Below are positions 12,160 to 20,521 of a stretch of 64,000 nucleotides of DNA, in pieces (positions within the stretch are counted from its first letter, which is position 1; every line of letters begins with the position of its first letter). The position numbers were made by a program, and so were the translations under genes. The DNA is taken from positions 62,001 to 126,000 of the forward strand of contig NZ_JAMXLE010000004.1 of NCBI RefSeq assembly GCF_024055895.1, written 5' to 3'. The notes under the pieces are model-generated. The model had not been told where the DNA came from. It saw nothing but the letters and a program-made list of their open reading frames with translations, and did no database searches. This DNA is from Rhizobium sp. L1K21 (GTDB lineage: Bacteria > Pseudomonadota > Alphaproteobacteria > Rhizobiales > Rhizobiaceae).

Positions 12160-12537
12160 TTACGGTGCCGCCTTCTTGCGTGCGCGTGCCTTGTCCAGAA
12201 TGCTTACCATTTCCATCAGTTCTTCGCGCGTCAAATGGCGCATTTCTTCAGAAAGCCGATTGGCGAACATCGTATATTCCGCCTCAAGGCCGGACGTATC
12301 GACGACGATGCGCGGGTGCGACCGTGCGGCAATGTTCATGAGTTCTTCGGCATCATCCCAGATGACCCCGAAAAAGCCCGCCACGCGCTGGACGAAATCG
12401 AAAGAAGGCGCACCCCGATTTCCATGTTCAAGAGCGGACAGGTAAGCCGGCGAGACCCCGATTGCCTGTGCCATCTGCTTTTGCGAAATGCCGCGTTCCT
12501 TTCGCATGCGGCGCATCATCTCTCCAAATGGCGTCAC
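12160..12537 (-). CDS. XRE-family helix-turn-helix regulator
   Basis: 125 residues, starting with GTG at 12537. This start is chosen because the GTG overlaps the TGA of the upstream Smr gene by four bases (GTGA, 12534-12537); upstream residues in the same frame run inside the Smr gene. The HTH spans about residues 16-40 (GISQKQMAQAIGVSPAYLSALEHGN). The C-terminal part is acidic and helical, ending in a basic tail. Related small XRE proteins are coupled to mltA-smr in many Hyphomicrobiales. Target genes are unknown. Confidence 0.87.
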   Translation of the reverse strand: MTPFGEMMRRMRKERGISQKQMAQAIGVSPAYLSALEHGNRGAPSFDFVQRVAGFFGVIWDDAEELMNIAARSHPRIVVDTSGLEAEYTMFANRLSEEMRHLTREELMEMVSILDKARARKKAAP

Positions 12538-13094
12538 GACGCGTCTCCGATTTTGCGTTTCAGGCGAACATAGAGCGCGCCCTCTCCGCCGTGGTTGCGC
12601 GCCGCCTGTTCGTAACCGGAAATCAGAAAGCGGAATTCGGGTTTCGAGAACCAAAGAGGCACCGCCCGCTTCAATGCTCCTTCGCTGCCGAGGGAAGAAC
12701 CTTTGCCTGTGATGACAAGGACGTGGCGCATGCCCCGCTCGTGCGCATGGACGATAAACGAATGCAAAAGAGCATGGGCTTCGCTTTGCACCAGTCCGTG
12801 CAGATCGATGCGCGCTTCCAGCGCCAGGCGACCTTTCGAGATTTTCCGCTTCACCGGTTTTTCAATAGGGTGGTGTGTGCCGGATGGCTGCTGGCGGGTT
12901 GAAGGCAACGCCTCAACTTCAGAAGCACTGGTATCTAAACCACGCCGCTTGGCGACCGGCGTCTCGGGCGCCTCGCCGTTTAGAAGCTCTTCGAATTCGC
13001 CCAGCCTTTCCATCCGACCCGGCAGCGCACGAACGGAGCGGGCGACCTTGCCCCACAATATCCGGTCCTCATGGGACATGCCTTTTTTTGTCAT
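12534..13094 (-). CDS. Smr-domain protein (MutS2 C-terminal-like)
   Basis: 186 residues from the ATG at 13094 (MTKKGMSHEDRILW). A TTG at 13118 overlapping the mltA stop (TTGA) is an alternative, as is the ATG at 13079. The C-terminal 90 residues are an Smr domain: RIDLHGLVQSEAHALLHSFI, then HVLVITGKGSSLGSEGALKRAVPLWF and GGEGALYVRLKR. Stand-alone Smr proteins are thought to nick nucleic acids, but their targets are poorly known. The N-terminal part is low-complexity and probably unstructured. It is translationally coupled to the XRE gene below. Confidence 0.86.
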   Translation of the reverse strand: MTKKGMSHEDRILWGKVARSVRALPGRMERLGEFEELLNGEAPETPVAKRRGLDTSASEVEALPSTRQQPSGTHHPIEKPVKRKISKGRLALEARIDLHGLVQSEAHALLHSFIVHAHERGMRHVLVITGKGSSLGSEGALKRAVPLWFSKPEFRFLISGYEQAARNHGGEGALYVRLKRKIGDAS

Positions 13095-13114
13095 GCCGAA
13101 TGCCAAGTCTGGTT

Positions 13115-14221
13115 TCAATATCGAGCGGCCGCGGAACTCGGAAGGAAGACGTAAAAATCCGCTTCGTTCTTCACCGCTCCCGCGAGATCACCTGCCAAAG
13201 CGCCGCTCCCGGTAAAGATGTCGCCGCGTGCCGGCCCGACAATAGCCGATCCGGTATCGAGCGCCAACATCAGCCTGCGAAAAGGCTGACCCTGATCAAG
13301 CCTTGTCAGACTGTCGCTCGCGATAAAGAAGGGTGTGGCGAAGGTGTGGATCGTTCTGTCGACGGCCAGCGAACGACCGGCCGTCATCTGAACCTTGGCG
13401 GCCGCAATCGGTCCCAAATGTGGATCGCCCGCCGGCACATCGCGGAAGAAGATATAAGAGCGGTTATGCCAGTAGAGCTGATCAGCGCGCTCAGGATTGG
13501 ACCGTAGCCACTGCCGGATTGAACCCATGGATATGTCTTCAGGCTTGATCTCGCCTTCGTCAACCAGCTTCTTTCCGATGGCTGAAAAGGCGTGTCCGGC
13601 TTTTGCTGCATAGGTGATGCGCTTAACGTTGCCATCCGGATAAACCAGACGTGCCGCACCTTGGATGTGGGCAAAGAAGACATCTTCCTTCGACCGCGCC
13701 CAAGCAATTTCCAGACCCCTGCCCTCGAGATAACCATTGTCGATGGCCTGGCGATCTGGATAGGGCGAAATCTGCCCATTCTTCAGAAGGCCAAATGCAT
13801 AAGTTGCGTCCATCTCGAGCGGTCTATTGCTGTCATCAAGATCGATCAGGTCATCGGGCCTGCGATAAAATGGGTGTTTCCATTCATCATCCGGTTCGGC
13901 GCGGACCTCAACATCCGGCTCGTAGAAGGCCGTTACCAATCCACGGGTGCCATCAGACTTATTGATCTTGAACGGGGTAAAATGCGCTTCGAAGAATTGA
14001 CGTGCCGCAGCTGCATCGCCGGATTCATGCGTCTCGGCAGCATTCATGGCCGGTAACAGATCTTCGGTCGAAACTCCCAAACTGCCAGTCTTGTAGTGCT
14101 TTTCTGCAAGCACATGTATTCGGCAACGCCGCAATGCGTCAATCAGTTCGCGCGGATTATCCGCTTGCCATCCGGGCAGGTCGGAAAATGAAACAGGCTG
14201 AAGCCGAAAGCCTGTTTCCAT
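13115..14221 (-). CDS. mltA: Membrane-bound lytic murein transglycosylase A family protein (MltA)
   Basis: 368 residues. MltA cleaves peptidoglycan to 1,6-anhydro-muropeptides. The MltA domain (KSDGTRGLVTAFYEPDVEV, FFAHIQGAARLVYPDG, YAAKAGHAFSAIGK, MGSIRQWL) is followed by the 3D domain with the catalytic Asp (LMLALDTGSAIVGPARGDIFTGSG). Unlike E. coli MltA no signal peptide or lipobox is visible at the start METGFRLQPVSFSD, and the frame offers no upstream start. The start ATG overlaps the stop of the Tim44-like gene by one base (TGATG), so the start is well fixed. How it would reach the periplasm is unclear. Confidence 0.92.
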   Translation of the reverse strand: METGFRLQPVSFSDLPGWQADNPRELIDALRRCRIHVLAEKHYKTGSLGVSTEDLLPAMNAAETHESGDAAAARQFFEAHFTPFKINKSDGTRGLVTAFYEPDVEVRAEPDDEWKHPFYRRPDDLIDLDDSNRPLEMDATYAFGLLKNGQISPYPDRQAIDNGYLEGRGLEIAWARSKEDVFFAHIQGAARLVYPDGNVKRITYAAKAGHAFSAIGKKLVDEGEIKPEDISMGSIRQWLRSNPERADQLYWHNRSYIFFRDVPAGDPHLGPIAAAKVQMTAGRSLAVDRTIHTFATPFFIASDSLTRLDQGQPFRRLMLALDTGSAIVGPARGDIFTGSGALAGDLAGAVKNEADFYVFLPSSAAARY

Positions 14222-14919
14222 CAGTGTTCGGATGCCGTCGAGACCAGCTTCCAGTTCGGATCGCGCGAGCGTACATCACGGGCAAATGTCCAAATATCAC
14301 GAACTTCTGCGACTTCTTCGGCATCGCCCTCAACCAGCTTGCCATCACGATCGTAAGTAGCGGAGATCAGCTGACTGATGATTCGAACGGTGACATTCGC
14401 CTGTGCATCCTCAATGCCTGCCGTCATCATGTCAGCCTTTTCGATGCCGACGAAATTGGATTTTACAACTTCACCGCGCTCCTCGCGTTCCTTGATTGCC
14501 TGTTCAAAACCTTCGTAAACGTCTGGCGAAAGCAGGTTGCGGAGCGTCGCGCGGTCGCCATCGGCAAAAGCCATCACGATCATCTCGTAGGCCATACCGG
14601 CACCCTTCATGAACTCCTTCGGATTAAAGGAAGGATCAGCATCAATCAGCTTGCGGATACCGGCATTGAGTTCGGTTCCCGGTTTGGCGAATTCATCGGC
14701 AAGAACGTAGGGGTTTAACTCCTCACCATTGCCCTCTCCGCGCGGCAGCGTGACGACAGCCTCTTCGGACTTTGTCTGGGCGGTGCGTTCATTGACGGCA
14801 TAGGGGTCAAAGCGCGGCTTTTCATTTCCGGTTCGGCGACCAAGCACATTGCGCAGCTGAAGAAAAATCAGCACCGCCGCGACCAGAAAGAAGAGTGTTA
14901 CAAAATCATTCACGCCCAT
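14221..14919 (-). CDS. Tim44-like domain protein (TimA family)
   Basis: 232 residues. The N-terminus NDFVTLFFLVAAVLIFLQLRNVLG is a single membrane anchor. A charged linker follows, then a C-terminal Tim44 domain (about 95-230: FNPKEFMKGAGMAYEMIVMAFADGDRATLRNLLSPDVYEGFEQAI...WTFARDVRSRDPNWKLVSTAS). In mitochondria Tim44 works in protein import; in alphaproteobacteria the homologue is an inner-membrane protein of uncertain role. It is the first gene of the Tim44-mltA-smr-xre chain, all joined by overlaps, and is divergent from fxsA. Confidence 0.9.
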   Translation of the reverse strand: MGVNDFVTLFFLVAAVLIFLQLRNVLGRRTGNEKPRFDPYAVNERTAQTKSEEAVVTLPRGEGNGEELNPYVLADEFAKPGTELNAGIRKLIDADPSFNPKEFMKGAGMAYEMIVMAFADGDRATLRNLLSPDVYEGFEQAIKEREERGEVVKSNFVGIEKADMMTAGIEDAQANVTVRIISQLISATYDRDGKLVEGDAEEVAEVRDIWTFARDVRSRDPNWKLVSTASEH

Positions 14920-15063
14920 TTTGCCCGTTACCGTTTCAAAATCACCTTACCATACCCATATAGTCGTCGATACAAGACGATTCAAATATTCGCGCTTCCA
15001 ACTGCTAGAAAAATCATCAGGAATGGTTGATGGCGGTTTCATCCAGCGCAAAGGAGACCAGAG

Positions 15064-15561
15064 GTGCGGTTCTCGTTCATTCCGTTTTTCCTTCTCATCA
15101 TGCCGGTTCTGGAGATTTCGGTCTTCATTCTGGTTGGCCAATATATTGGTCTTCTGCCGACATTGGGGCTCATTCTGCTGACGGCACTCTTGGGCTCTAT
15201 TCTGCTTCGTGTGCAAGGCCTTTCCATACTCCAGCGCCTGGCGGCAGAAAATGAAGCAGGTCGAATGCCTGGCCGTGAGCTTGTGCATGGCGGCATGATC
15301 GTCATTGCGGGCATTCTTCTTCTGACACCGGGCTTTGTGACCGACACGCTCGGCTTTCTCCTTTTTGTTCCCGCGGTGAGGGATGCAGCCTGGCGTTTTT
15401 TGAAGTCGCGCCTGCGGTTCACCTTCGCCTCAACAAGCTTCCACTCGCAATATGAAGAAAGAGACGAGAAAGACCACCGCCCGCCGACCGCCGGCGTCAT
15501 TGATCTTGACGAGGACGACTACCATCGTGAGCCTGACCCAAAGTCGCCCTGGAATAATTAG
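15064..15561 (+). CDS. fxsA: FxsA family membrane protein
   Basis: 165 residues. Three to four membrane spans are visible (FIPFFLLIMPVLEISVFILV, GLLPTLGLILLTALLGSILL, GGMIVIAGILLLTPGFVTDTLGFLLFVP). The signature IAGILLLTPGFVTDTLG is typical. In E. coli FxsA relieves exclusion of phage T7 by the F plasmid; its normal role is unknown. The start is GTG at 15064, with AAGGAG at 15051-15056 seven bases upstream. It lies 96 bases before secB on the same strand. Confidence 0.9.
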   Translation: MRFSFIPFFLLIMPVLEISVFILVGQYIGLLPTLGLILLTALLGSILLRVQGLSILQRLAAENEAGRMPGRELVHGGMIVIAGILLLTPGFVTDTLGFLLFVPAVRDAAWRFLKSRLRFTFASTSFHSQYEERDEKDHRPPTAGVIDLDEDDYHREPDPKSPWNN

Positions 15562-15657
15562 GCTGTGGCTTCCCGCTTTGCGGAAGGGTTGTAAGCAACA
15601 GGGGGAAATGGTAGACCGCACCAAATTTTTTCGTTTTTTTCCGAAGGAGCAGGCCTG

Positions 15658-16155
15658 ATGGCGGACGAAGTCAAAACGAACGGAAACGGCGCTAATGCGC
15701 AGCAACAGCCAAGTCTCAATATTCTTGCGCAATACATCAAGGACCTTTCGTTCGAAAATCCTGGCGCGCCGCAATCTCTTCAGGCTCGCGAGAAAGCCCC
15801 TGAAATCAACATCAATGTAAACGTCAATGCGAACCCGCTTTCGGGCAACGATTTTGATGTTCTCCTGACGCTTTCCGCAACGGCCAAGGATGGCGACAAG
15901 ACGCTCTTCCAGGTCGAACTGGTTTACGGCGGTGTCTTCCGCGTTGCCGGGTTCCCGCAGGAGCACATGCTGCCGGTTCTGTTTATCGAATGCCCGCGGC
16001 TTCTTTTCCCCTTCGCCCGTCAGATCATTGCAGATGCTACCCGCAATGGTGGCTTTCCGCCGCTGCTCGTCGATCCGATCGACTTCGGTCAGATGTTCCA
16101 GCAGCGCATGGCTGAGGAACAGGCCAAGGCCAAGGTTCAGGCTGCCAACAACTGA
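15658..16155 (+). CDS. secB: Protein-export chaperone SecB
   Basis: 165 residues. SecB keeps preproteins unfolded and hands them to SecA. Family features: [20 protein letters not shown] near the N-terminus, [11 protein letters not shown], and [28 protein letters not shown] near the C-terminus. The tail [13 protein letters not shown] is typical of alphaproteobacteria. A GAAGGAGCAGGCCTG ribosome site precedes the ATG. It ends in a strong terminator and converges with dnaQ. Confidence 0.97.
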   Translation: MADEVKTNGNGANAQQQPSLNILAQYIKDLSFENPGAPQSLQAREKAPEININVNVNANPLSGNDFDVLLTLSATAKDGDKTLFQVELVYGGVFRVAGFPQEHMLPVLFIECPRLLFPFARQIIADATRNGGFPPLLVDPIDFGQMFQQRMAEEQAKAKVQAANN

Positions 16156-16181
16156 TTTTCAGTTGAGATGAAATGACGACT

Positions 16182-16207
16182 AACCCGGGTTCGCACCCGG
16201 GTTTTTT
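16182..16207 (+). terminator. Intrinsic terminator of secB
   Basis: A perfect 9-bp stem (AACCCGGGT / ACCCGGGTT) with a TCGC tetraloop, followed by a T-run 16202-16207. It lies 26 bases after the secB stop and just before the dnaQ stop on the other strand. Confidence 0.93.
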
Positions 16208-16208
16208 A

Positions 16209-16907
16209 TTACAATCCGTATTTTGCCCAGATGGCCTTTTCGCCCAATTCAGCCAGCATGGCCTGATGGGCTTCCTTCTCCGCCTCCGTGACGCGTGGAG
16301 TAAGTGGTCGCGGGCGGGCTTTCGGATTGAGCGAGATGTGTCCGATTTCAGACGTCTCCTCACTTTCGGCAGGGCCTCCAAAACCCAGTGCTGCCTGCCG
16401 GCCGCCGGTCATTTCGATATAGACTTCAGCCAGAAGTTCGGAGTCGAGAAGCGCGCCGTGTTTCGTGCGGTGGGAGTTGTCTATTCCGTAGCGTCGGCAA
16501 AGTGCATCCAGAGAGTTTGGCCCCATCGGGTGTTTGCGTCTGGCCATGGCCAGCGTATCGACCACGAGCGAATCCGAGATTGCCGGGAGGCCGAGACGGG
16601 CAAACTCGTTGTTGATGAAACCCATGTCGAAGGTTGCATTATGGGCCACCCATTTGGCACCCTGGAAGAAGTCGAGGATGTCCTGCGCAACATCGGCGAA
16701 GAGCGGCTTGTCCTTCAAAAAATCATCAGTGATGCCGTGGACTGCCAGTGCATCAGGATGAACCTTGCGTTCCCCCGGGTTGATATAGAGATGAAGCGTG
16801 CGGCCTGTCGGAAAGTGATTGTCGAGTTCCAATCCGCCGATTTCGATGATCCGGTCTTCCTTATTGTCGAGGCCGGTCGTTTCCGTATCGAAGATGATTT
16901 CGCGCAT
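16209..16907 (-). CDS. dnaQ: DNA polymerase III epsilon subunit (proofreading exonuclease)
   Basis: 232 residues from the ATG at 16907 (MREIIFDTETTGLD); an upstream start in the frame would run back into coaE. It is the 3'-5' exonuclease of the replicative polymerase. ExoI motif holds Asp7 and Glu9, ExoII is AHNATFDMGFINNE, ExoIII is HGALLDSELLAEVY. The ATG comes one base after the coaE stop, so the two are probably co-translated in the maf-aroE-coaE-dnaQ operon. Confidence 0.96.
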   Translation of the reverse strand: MREIIFDTETTGLDNKEDRIIEIGGLELDNHFPTGRTLHLYINPGERKVHPDALAVHGITDDFLKDKPLFADVAQDILDFFQGAKWVAHNATFDMGFINNEFARLGLPAISDSLVVDTLAMARRKHPMGPNSLDALCRRYGIDNSHRTKHGALLDSELLAEVYIEMTGGRQAALGFGGPAESEETSEIGHISLNPKARPRPLTPRVTEAEKEAHQAMLAELGEKAIWAKYGL

Positions 16908-16908
16908 G

Positions 16909-17502
16909 TCAGTTTGTCCTTTGTGTGCGCAGCTCGGCAATGACACGGCGAACCTCGTCGCGCGCATGGTCCATGCCAAGGCCGGTGTCGATCACAAAAT
17001 CTGCGCGCGCCCGCTTTTCGCTATCGGGTGTCTGGCGCGACTTGATCATCTGGAATTTTCCTTCCGTCATGCCGGGGCGGGCAAGAACCCGCTCGCGTTG
17101 GATCGCCTCATCGCAGCTGACAACGACCACCACGTCCACCCGTTCATGGCCGCCGGTTTCGAAGAGCAGCGGAATGTCGGCGACAACCATATCGGCACCG
17201 GCCTCCTCTGCACTCTTGAAAAAGGCCAACTCCTTTTCTCTGACGAGAGGATGAACGATCTTTTCGAGTTGTTGAAAGCCATCAGGATTTTTTGCCAGAG
17301 CGGCAGAGAGCGCTTGGCGGTCGACCTGTCCATTAACGGTGGTGCCGGGAAACGCTGTCTCAATCGGTCCCACGGCTTCATTTTTGTAGAGTTCATGCAC
17401 CACGGCGTCCGCGTCGTTAACGGGAATGCCCTCGTCACGAAACATCTGGGCCGTGGTCGATTTTCCCATGCCGATGGAACCCGTGAGCCCGATTCTGATC
17501 AT
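16909..17502 (-). CDS. coaE: Dephospho-CoA kinase
   Basis: 197 residues. The last step of CoA synthesis: ATP-dependent phosphorylation of the ribose 3'-OH. The P-loop [12 protein letters not shown] is at residues 5-16, followed by the CoA-domain ([12 protein letters not shown]) and the lid ([33 protein letters not shown]). It overlaps aroE by four bases (ATGA, 17499-17502). Confidence 0.97.
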   Translation of the reverse strand: MIRIGLTGSIGMGKSTTAQMFRDEGIPVNDADAVVHELYKNEAVGPIETAFPGTTVNGQVDRQALSAALAKNPDGFQQLEKIVHPLVREKELAFFKSAEEAGADMVVADIPLLFETGGHERVDVVVVVSCDEAIQRERVLARPGMTEGKFQMIKSRQTPDSEKRARADFVIDTGLGMDHARDEVRRVIAELRTQRTN

Positions 17503-18359
17503 GCATGTTTCTCCATATCGGCGATGACAATGTTTCGCAGCTCGGCATCAACTGACGGTCTTTTTCCGAACCATTTTTCAAAACCGGGCACGGCCTGATG
17601 CAATAGCATTCCGAGACCATCGACCGTTGCCAGTCCCTGTTCTTCAGCCTGTTTGAGAAAGCTGGTCTTGAGCGGTACGTAAACAATGTCCGTCACCAGT
17701 GCGCCCGCGGCCATGGATGTGAAATCGATTTTAGGGACATCCTGATCGTTCATGCTGAGGGATGTCGTATTGACGAAGAGGCCTGCCTCTTTCATCAGCT
17801 CATCGAGTGCATCCAAGGGATGGGCAAAGACAGACTGACCAAAATGATCGCTCAACTCCCTGGCCCGTTCCACCGTGCGGTTGAGGACATGAATTTCAGA
17901 AAAGCCGCGATTGCGGATTGCCTGAACGACAGCTCGGCTCGCGCCGCCCGCACCATAAATGATGGCCGTTTTCTGGTCCGCCCATCCGGGATAGTTGGCA
18001 TCGAGATTGGCGGAAAATCCGTAGCTGTCCGTGTTCGTCACATGCAGCCGTCCGTCTTCCATCCAGAGCGTATTGGCGGCACCTATCTCTTCGGCCAGCG
18101 GATCCAGGACGTCGGCCAGGCGGCAGATCGCTTCCTTGTGGGGGATCGTGAAATTTCCACCGGCGAACGGCTCCTCGCCTGAACGTATTTTTGCAATGAA
18201 GTCTGGAAGAGCATCCGGGCTCACTTCCCTGGTGATATAAGTCCCCTCCATACCAAATCTGGAAAGCCAGTAATTATGGATGAGCGGTGAGCGGGAGTGC
18301 TTGATCGGAAAGCCAGCGACGAAGGCTTTTGTTAAACATGTTTCACGTGAATCACGCAT
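17499..18359 (-). CDS. aroE: Shikimate dehydrogenase (NADP+)
   Basis: 286 residues from the ATG at 18359 ([13 protein letters not shown]). The ATG is inside the last codons of maf, an 8-base overlap. It reduces 3-dehydroshikimate to shikimate for chorismate. Motifs: substrate site [14 protein letters not shown], catalytic Lys in [14 protein letters not shown] loop [21 protein letters not shown]. The codons for DSRETC contain a near-perfect parS sequence (18339-18354), so this part of the gene may also serve chromosome segregation. Confidence 0.95.
   Translation of the reverse strand: MRDSRETCLTKAFVAGFPIKHSRSPLIHNYWLSRFGMEGTYITREVSPDALPDFIAKIRSGEEPFAGGNFTIPHKEAICRLADVLDPLAEEIGAANTLWMEDGRLHVTNTDSYGFSANLDANYPGWADQKTAIIYGAGGASRAVVQAIRNRGFSEIHVLNRTVERARELSDHFGQSVFAHPLDALDELMKEAGLFVNTTSLSMNDQDVPKIDFTSMAAGALVTDIVYVPLKTSFLKQAEEQGLATVDGLGMLLHQAVPGFEKWFGKRPSVDAELRNIVIADMEKHA
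18339..18354 (+). other. parS-like site 1 (inside aroE start / maf stop)
   Basis: The 16 bases match the ParB-binding consensus TGTTTCACGTGAAACA at 15 of 16 positions (T for A at position 14). It lies about 0.9 kb left of the putative oriC and about 8 kb from parAB. Confidence 0.85.
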
Positions 18360-18945
18360 CGATTGCTCCCAGTTCGCGCAAAGCTGACAACAGGGGCAAC
18401 ATCGGCATGCCGATGATGGTGAAGTAATCACCTTCTATTTTTTCAAACAGGCGTATACCCAGTCCCTCGAATTGGTATGCTCCAACCGAGCCGAGAACAC
18501 CCTCACCAGCTTCTTCGAGGTAAGTGTCTATCTCACGCTCGGTGAATGTTCTGAATGTCATGCTCGCTCTTGAAACGTGTTTGGTCAGAACCGCATTATG
18601 TCTGACGATGACAAAGGCACTATCAAGAAGATGTTCACGTCCCGACATTTGCAGAAGCCTCTCTCTCGCTTCTGCCATGGTGGTGCATTTATGGAATATA
18701 TCCCTGCCCATCGACAGAACCTGATCGGAACCGATGGTGAGCGCATCAGGATTTTTCACTGAGACATCCCGCGCCTTCGCTTCTGCGAGCGCCAAGGCAA
18801 TATCCTGAGGGCCACTGCCGGCCGCGGCAAGAGGTGCTTCAACCTGGCGCTCGTCGATGCCTGCCGGGATAGCGTCAAAGGTGAACCCTGCATTGGAAAG
18901 AAGAGCCTTGCGAAAGGGCGAACCAGAGGCGAGAATCAATTTCAT
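18352..18945 (-). CDS. maf: Maf-like nucleotide pyrophosphatase
   Basis: 197 residues from the ATG at 18945 ([16 protein letters not shown]), with GGAG about 11 bases upstream; the frame continues to 18984 but without family sequence. Maf proteins hydrolyse non-canonical or modified NTPs (for example dTTP/UTP or m7GTP types). Motifs: [10 protein letters not shown]-terminal, [43 protein letters not shown]. Which subfamily cannot be decided from the sequence by eye. First gene of the maf-aroE-coaE-dnaQ operon and next to the putative oriC. Confidence 0.92.
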   Translation of the reverse strand: MKLILASGSPFRKALLSNAGFTFDAIPAGIDERQVEAPLAAAGSGPQDIALALAEAKARDVSVKNPDALTIGSDQVLSMGRDIFHKCTTMAEARERLLQMSGREHLLDSAFVIVRHNAVLTKHVSRASMTFRTFTEREIDTYLEEAGEGVLGSVGAYQFEGLGIRLFEKIEGDYFTIIGMPMLPLLSALRELGAIDA

Positions 18946-19123
18946 CGGTGCTTTATCTCCTGCCACCGAAATAGCGCGGCACAAGCGCTATGCCAATACG
19001 GGGCTTTGCAGCAAAGCTGCGACTCGCTTTATTGCTCGCGCTATTGAAACGAGGTCCAAGAGTCGAGTCGAAAGAATCTCTTCTCCCCGTTTTCCTTCGC
19101 AGTCTGTTGATATTGGGGGACAG

Positions 19124-19152
19124 GCCCTGTGGACGAATCTCACGCACAGGGC
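19124..19152. repeat. Inverted repeat in the oriC region
   Basis: Perfect 8-bp arms GCCCTGTG and CACAGGGC separated by 13 bases, without a T-run on either side, so not a usual terminator. It lies 22 bases left of the perfect DnaA box. Confidence 0.7.
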
Positions 19153-19173
19153 GGGGTGTGCATATTCGATTAC

Positions 19174-19182
19174 TTATCCACA
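19174..19182 (+). promoter_or_regulatory. DnaA box (perfect)
   Basis: TTATCCACA, identical to the high-affinity DnaA consensus. Confidence 0.8.
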
Positions 19183-19224
19183 AAACGGATTTCCGGGAGT
19201 GTTTTTTGCCGGTGTTGTGAATAG

Positions 19225-19233
19225 TGTGGAGAA
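19225..19233 (-). promoter_or_regulatory. DnaA box (one mismatch)
   Basis: TTCTCCACA on the minus strand, one difference from TTATCCACA. Confidence 0.55.
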
Positions 19234-19243
19234 CTCTCAGTTG

Positions 19244-19258
19244 TTAATCGTGCGTTAA
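19244..19258 (+). promoter_or_regulatory. CtrA-type box 1
   Basis: TTAA-TCGTGCG-TTAA, an exact match to the TTAA-N7-TTAA site bound by the cell-cycle regulator CtrA. It sits between two DnaA boxes. Confidence 0.7.
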
Positions 19259-19261
19259 GAA

Positions 19262-19270
19262 TTTTCCACA
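19262..19270 (+). promoter_or_regulatory. DnaA box (one mismatch)
   Basis: TTTTCCACA, one difference from TTATCCACA, 3 bases after CtrA-type box 1. Confidence 0.55.
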
Positions 19271-19294
19271 GATAGAGAAGGCCGGATTTTCGCG

Positions 19295-19309
19295 TTAACG
19301 GTTTGTTAA
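19295..19309 (+). promoter_or_regulatory. CtrA-type box 2
   Basis: TTAA-CGGTTTG-TTAA, a second exact TTAA-N7-TTAA site, 51 bases from the first. Confidence 0.7.
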
Positions 19310-19489
19310 ATTTTCAAAAATCAGACCGGATTCACATTTTCCACGATCGTGCATTTTGAAAAGCCGCTTTTGCGGATTGAATTCCCTGCCTGCGGCAAAA
19401 CCGTGGGATTGATTTTAATCCTTGATCCTCACCGACTCTAAGAAATAGAAGCCTTATAAATATCTTTTCTATTTTATTGGGAGCAGCCA

Positions 19490-20521
19490 TTGGCTTCTGC
19501 GCAGGAACGAAAGATTCTCCAGGTTCTCGAAGGGAAAACGGTTTCACCTCCACCGATCTGGTTGATGAGACAGGCAGGACGGTATCTTCCGGAATATCGG
19601 CAGACACGTGAGAAGGCAGGAAGCTTTCTCAATCTTTGCTACACACCGGACTTTGCTGTTGAGGTGACACTTCAACCCATCCGTCGTTATGGCTTTGATG
19701 CTGCTATTCTGTTTTCAGATATTCTCGTCATTCCCGATGCGATGAAGCGCAATGTGCGTTTTGAAGAGGGACGTGGTCCGCTTCTCGATCCGATCGACGA
19801 AGCGGGGATTGCCGATCTCGAGGCTGCGATGGATATGGCACATCTCGATCCGGTGATGGAAACTGTCCGGCGTTTGCGGGCCGAGCTTCCTCATGAGACC
19901 ACGCTCCTCGGATTTTGTGGTGCACCCTGGACGATTGCGACCTATATGATCGCCGGTCATGGCACACCGGATCAGGCCCCTGCCCGTCTGTTCGCCTATA
20001 AGTCCCCTGAGGTTTTTCTGAAACTCCTCGATTATCTTGCAGATGTCTCCGCCGATTATCTGATCCGGCAGATTGATGCAGGTGCCGACGCGGTTCAGAT
20101 TTTTGATTCCTGGGCCGGTGTACTGGGTGAGGTCGAGTTTGATGCTTTCGCCGTAAAGCCTGTGCGCCGGATGGTGGACCGGATCCGTGCGGCTCGCCCT
20201 GGCGCCAAGATCATCGCCTTTGCGAAGGGTGCGGGTCTCTTGTTGCGGGATTATCGCGCCGGCACGGATGCGGACGCAATCGGGCTTGATTGGTCCGTTC
20301 CGCTTTCCTTTGCTGCCGAGCTGCAGAAAGAAGGTCCGATACAGGGTAACCTCGACCCGATGCGGGTCGTGGCTGGAGAGACAGCGCTTGACGAGGGTAT
20401 CGATCGCATCCTCTCTGTCTTGAGCAATGGACCGCTGATCTTCAATCTCGGTCATGGCATCACGCCGCAGGCGGATCCCGATAATGTAACCCGTCTTGTC
20501 AATCGTGTTCGGGGTCGGTGA
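19490..20521 (+). CDS. hemE: Uroporphyrinogen decarboxylase
   Basis: 343 residues. It removes four carboxyl groups from uroporphyrinogen III to make coproporphyrinogen III in haem synthesis. Signature [16 protein letters not shown] near residue 22, then [14 protein letters not shown], the Asp/Tyr substrate residues in [11 protein letters not shown], and [10 protein letters not shown] near the end. The start is TTG at 19490 with GGGAG six bases upstream; I see no in-frame ATG that keeps the conserved N-terminus. It flanks the putative oriC and overlaps hemJ by GTGA. Confidence 0.95.
   Translation: MASAQERKILQVLEGKTVSPPPIWLMRQAGRYLPEYRQTREKAGSFLNLCYTPDFAVEVTLQPIRRYGFDAAILFSDILVIPDAMKRNVRFEEGRGPLLDPIDEAGIADLEAAMDMAHLDPVMETVRRLRAELPHETTLLGFCGAPWTIATYMIAGHGTPDQAPARLFAYKSPEVFLKLLDYLADVSADYLIRQIDAGADAVQIFDSWAGVLGEVEFDAFAVKPVRRMVDRIRAARPGAKIIAFAKGAGLLLRDYRAGTDADAIGLDWSVPLSFAAELQKEGPIQGNLDPMRVVAGETALDEGIDRILSVLSNGPLIFNLGHGITPQADPDNVTRLVNRVRGR

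Larger units (their letters stand above)
18946..19489. other. oriC: Probable chromosomal replication origin (oriC) between maf and hemE
   Basis: 544 bases without a convincing gene. Seen: one perfect DnaA box (19174-19182), one-mismatch boxes at 19225-19233 (minus) and 19262-19270, weaker ones at 19128-19136 and 19337-19345; two TTAA-N7-TTAA boxes of CtrA type; inverted repeats at 18972-18990, 19003-19017 and 19124-19152; an AT-rich end (about 19440-19480). Known: in Caulobacter and Sinorhizobium oriC lies beside hemE. Neighbouring genes diverge from here on both sides, and parS sites and parAB are close. Inferred as oriC, not proven. Confidence 0.75.
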
